64,000 nucleotides of DNA from an uncultured Lachnospiraceae bacterium (GTDB taxonomy: Bacteria; Bacillota; Clostridia; Lachnospirales; Lachnospiraceae), in NCBI GenBank assembly GCA_900549665.1, contig URPH01000014.1, positions 3,732-67,731 on the forward strand, written 5' to 3'. Positions 63,854 through 64,000 of this stretch are shown here, piece by piece. The notes under the pieces were generated by a model. That model did not search any database. It saw nothing but the letters and a program-made list of their open reading frames with translations, and was not told the DNA's origin. Every line of letters starts with the position of its first letter. Position 1 is the first letter of the stretch. The translations under genes and the position numbers were made by a program.

Positions 63854-63951
63854 TCACAAATATTTCTCCTCAAATTCTGATACTGTCATACCAGCCTCTA
63901 TCGCTGCTTTTTGAACAGTCAGATTGCCATCTTTCACCAATTTAACTAAAG
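63854..63951 (-). pseudogene. C-terminal remnant of Rpn-like (PD-(D/E)XK) nuclease gene
   Basis: The minus-strand frame reads LVKLVKDGNLTVQKAAIEAG followed by MTVSEFEEKYL and a stop, typical of the C-terminal end of Rpn-family recombination-promoting nucleases. Upstream the frame is lost at 63952, where a different sequence begins and soon gives an in-frame stop. Only about 32 codons remain here. Confidence 0.5.
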
Positions 63952-64000
63952 TGTACCCCTTGTCAAGGACATTTTAAAAAGAAGGGATTCCTAGATGTCA
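63952..64000. mobile_element. Probable insertion-sequence end, continuing past the window
   Basis: TGTACCCCTTGTCAAGGACA begins exactly where the Rpn-like frame breaks. A 5'-TG start and this composition recall IS3-family ends from Clostridia. The other end lies outside the window, so the identity is tentative. Confidence 0.4.

Noticed and set aside
1..64000. CRISPR arrays, rRNA and tRNA genes
   Set aside because: None seen on reading; a covariance search for tRNAs would settle it but could not be run.

Overview
The window looks like chromosome from a low-to-mid GC Gram-positive anaerobe of the Clostridia, most likely a plant-fibre-degrading Lachnospiraceae species. This is inferred from the gene families (Cbp-type cellobiose phosphorylase, DUF624, DUF1385, DUF3793, DUF4364, YhgE/Pip, DegV, YesL-type proteins next to CUT1 sugar ABC systems), from strong GGAGG ribosome sites and from A/T-rich intergenic DNA. 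No rRNA, tRNA or CRISPR array was recognised.

Left third (1-34.5 kb), carbohydrate use. A truncated HAAS-domain gene and a lone tyrosine recombinase precede two paralogous three-gene sugar ABC importers (binding lipoprotein plus two permeases) that face each other as a 9-kb inverted pair. Between their 3' ends lie a DUF624 membrane protein and a parvulin-like lipoprotein. Next come cellobiose phosphorylase (GH94), cardiolipin synthase, a MerR regulator with an SGNH esterase, a lipoprotein GH5 cellulase with a C-terminal carbohydrate-binding module, an aminotransferase, a three-gene cassette (alpha/beta hydrolase, condensation-like acyltransferase, zinc-ribbon membrane protein), a MATE pump, a GH3 beta-glycosidase, an AraC regulator, a third ABC importer and a second DUF624 gene. 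Together these suggest cell-surface attack on beta-glucan or xylan, uptake of oligosaccharides, and phosphorolysis or hydrolysis inside the cell. No importer carries its own ATPase, so a shared MsmK-type ATPase elsewhere is expected.

Middle (34.7-50.5 kb): trmO, a CarD-like protein, an aminotransferase, an eno-DUF3793-flavodoxin operon, a subtilisin-like protease, murD, an AraC regulator, an EamA transporter, a DegV protein, and a giant YhgE/Pip protein divergent from a TetR regulator.

Right (50.5-64 kb): a housekeeping cluster on the minus strand (rho, rpmE, then DUF1385-prmC-prfA-AI-2E-MATE), a small membrane protein, malic enzyme, DUF4364, rarA, a polysaccharide deacetylase, a membrane protein, and a broken Rpn-like gene apparently cut by an insertion sequence that runs off the end.

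Two non-genic themes stand out. The first is a 188-bp, about 97% identical inverted repeat covering the leaders and signal-peptide codons of the two facing ABC operons, next to the recombinase gene. The second is a family of short, hairpin-rich, MITE-like intergenic repeats whose ends read TGATATCAGGGTCAAAA, with about eight copies or fragments in this window.
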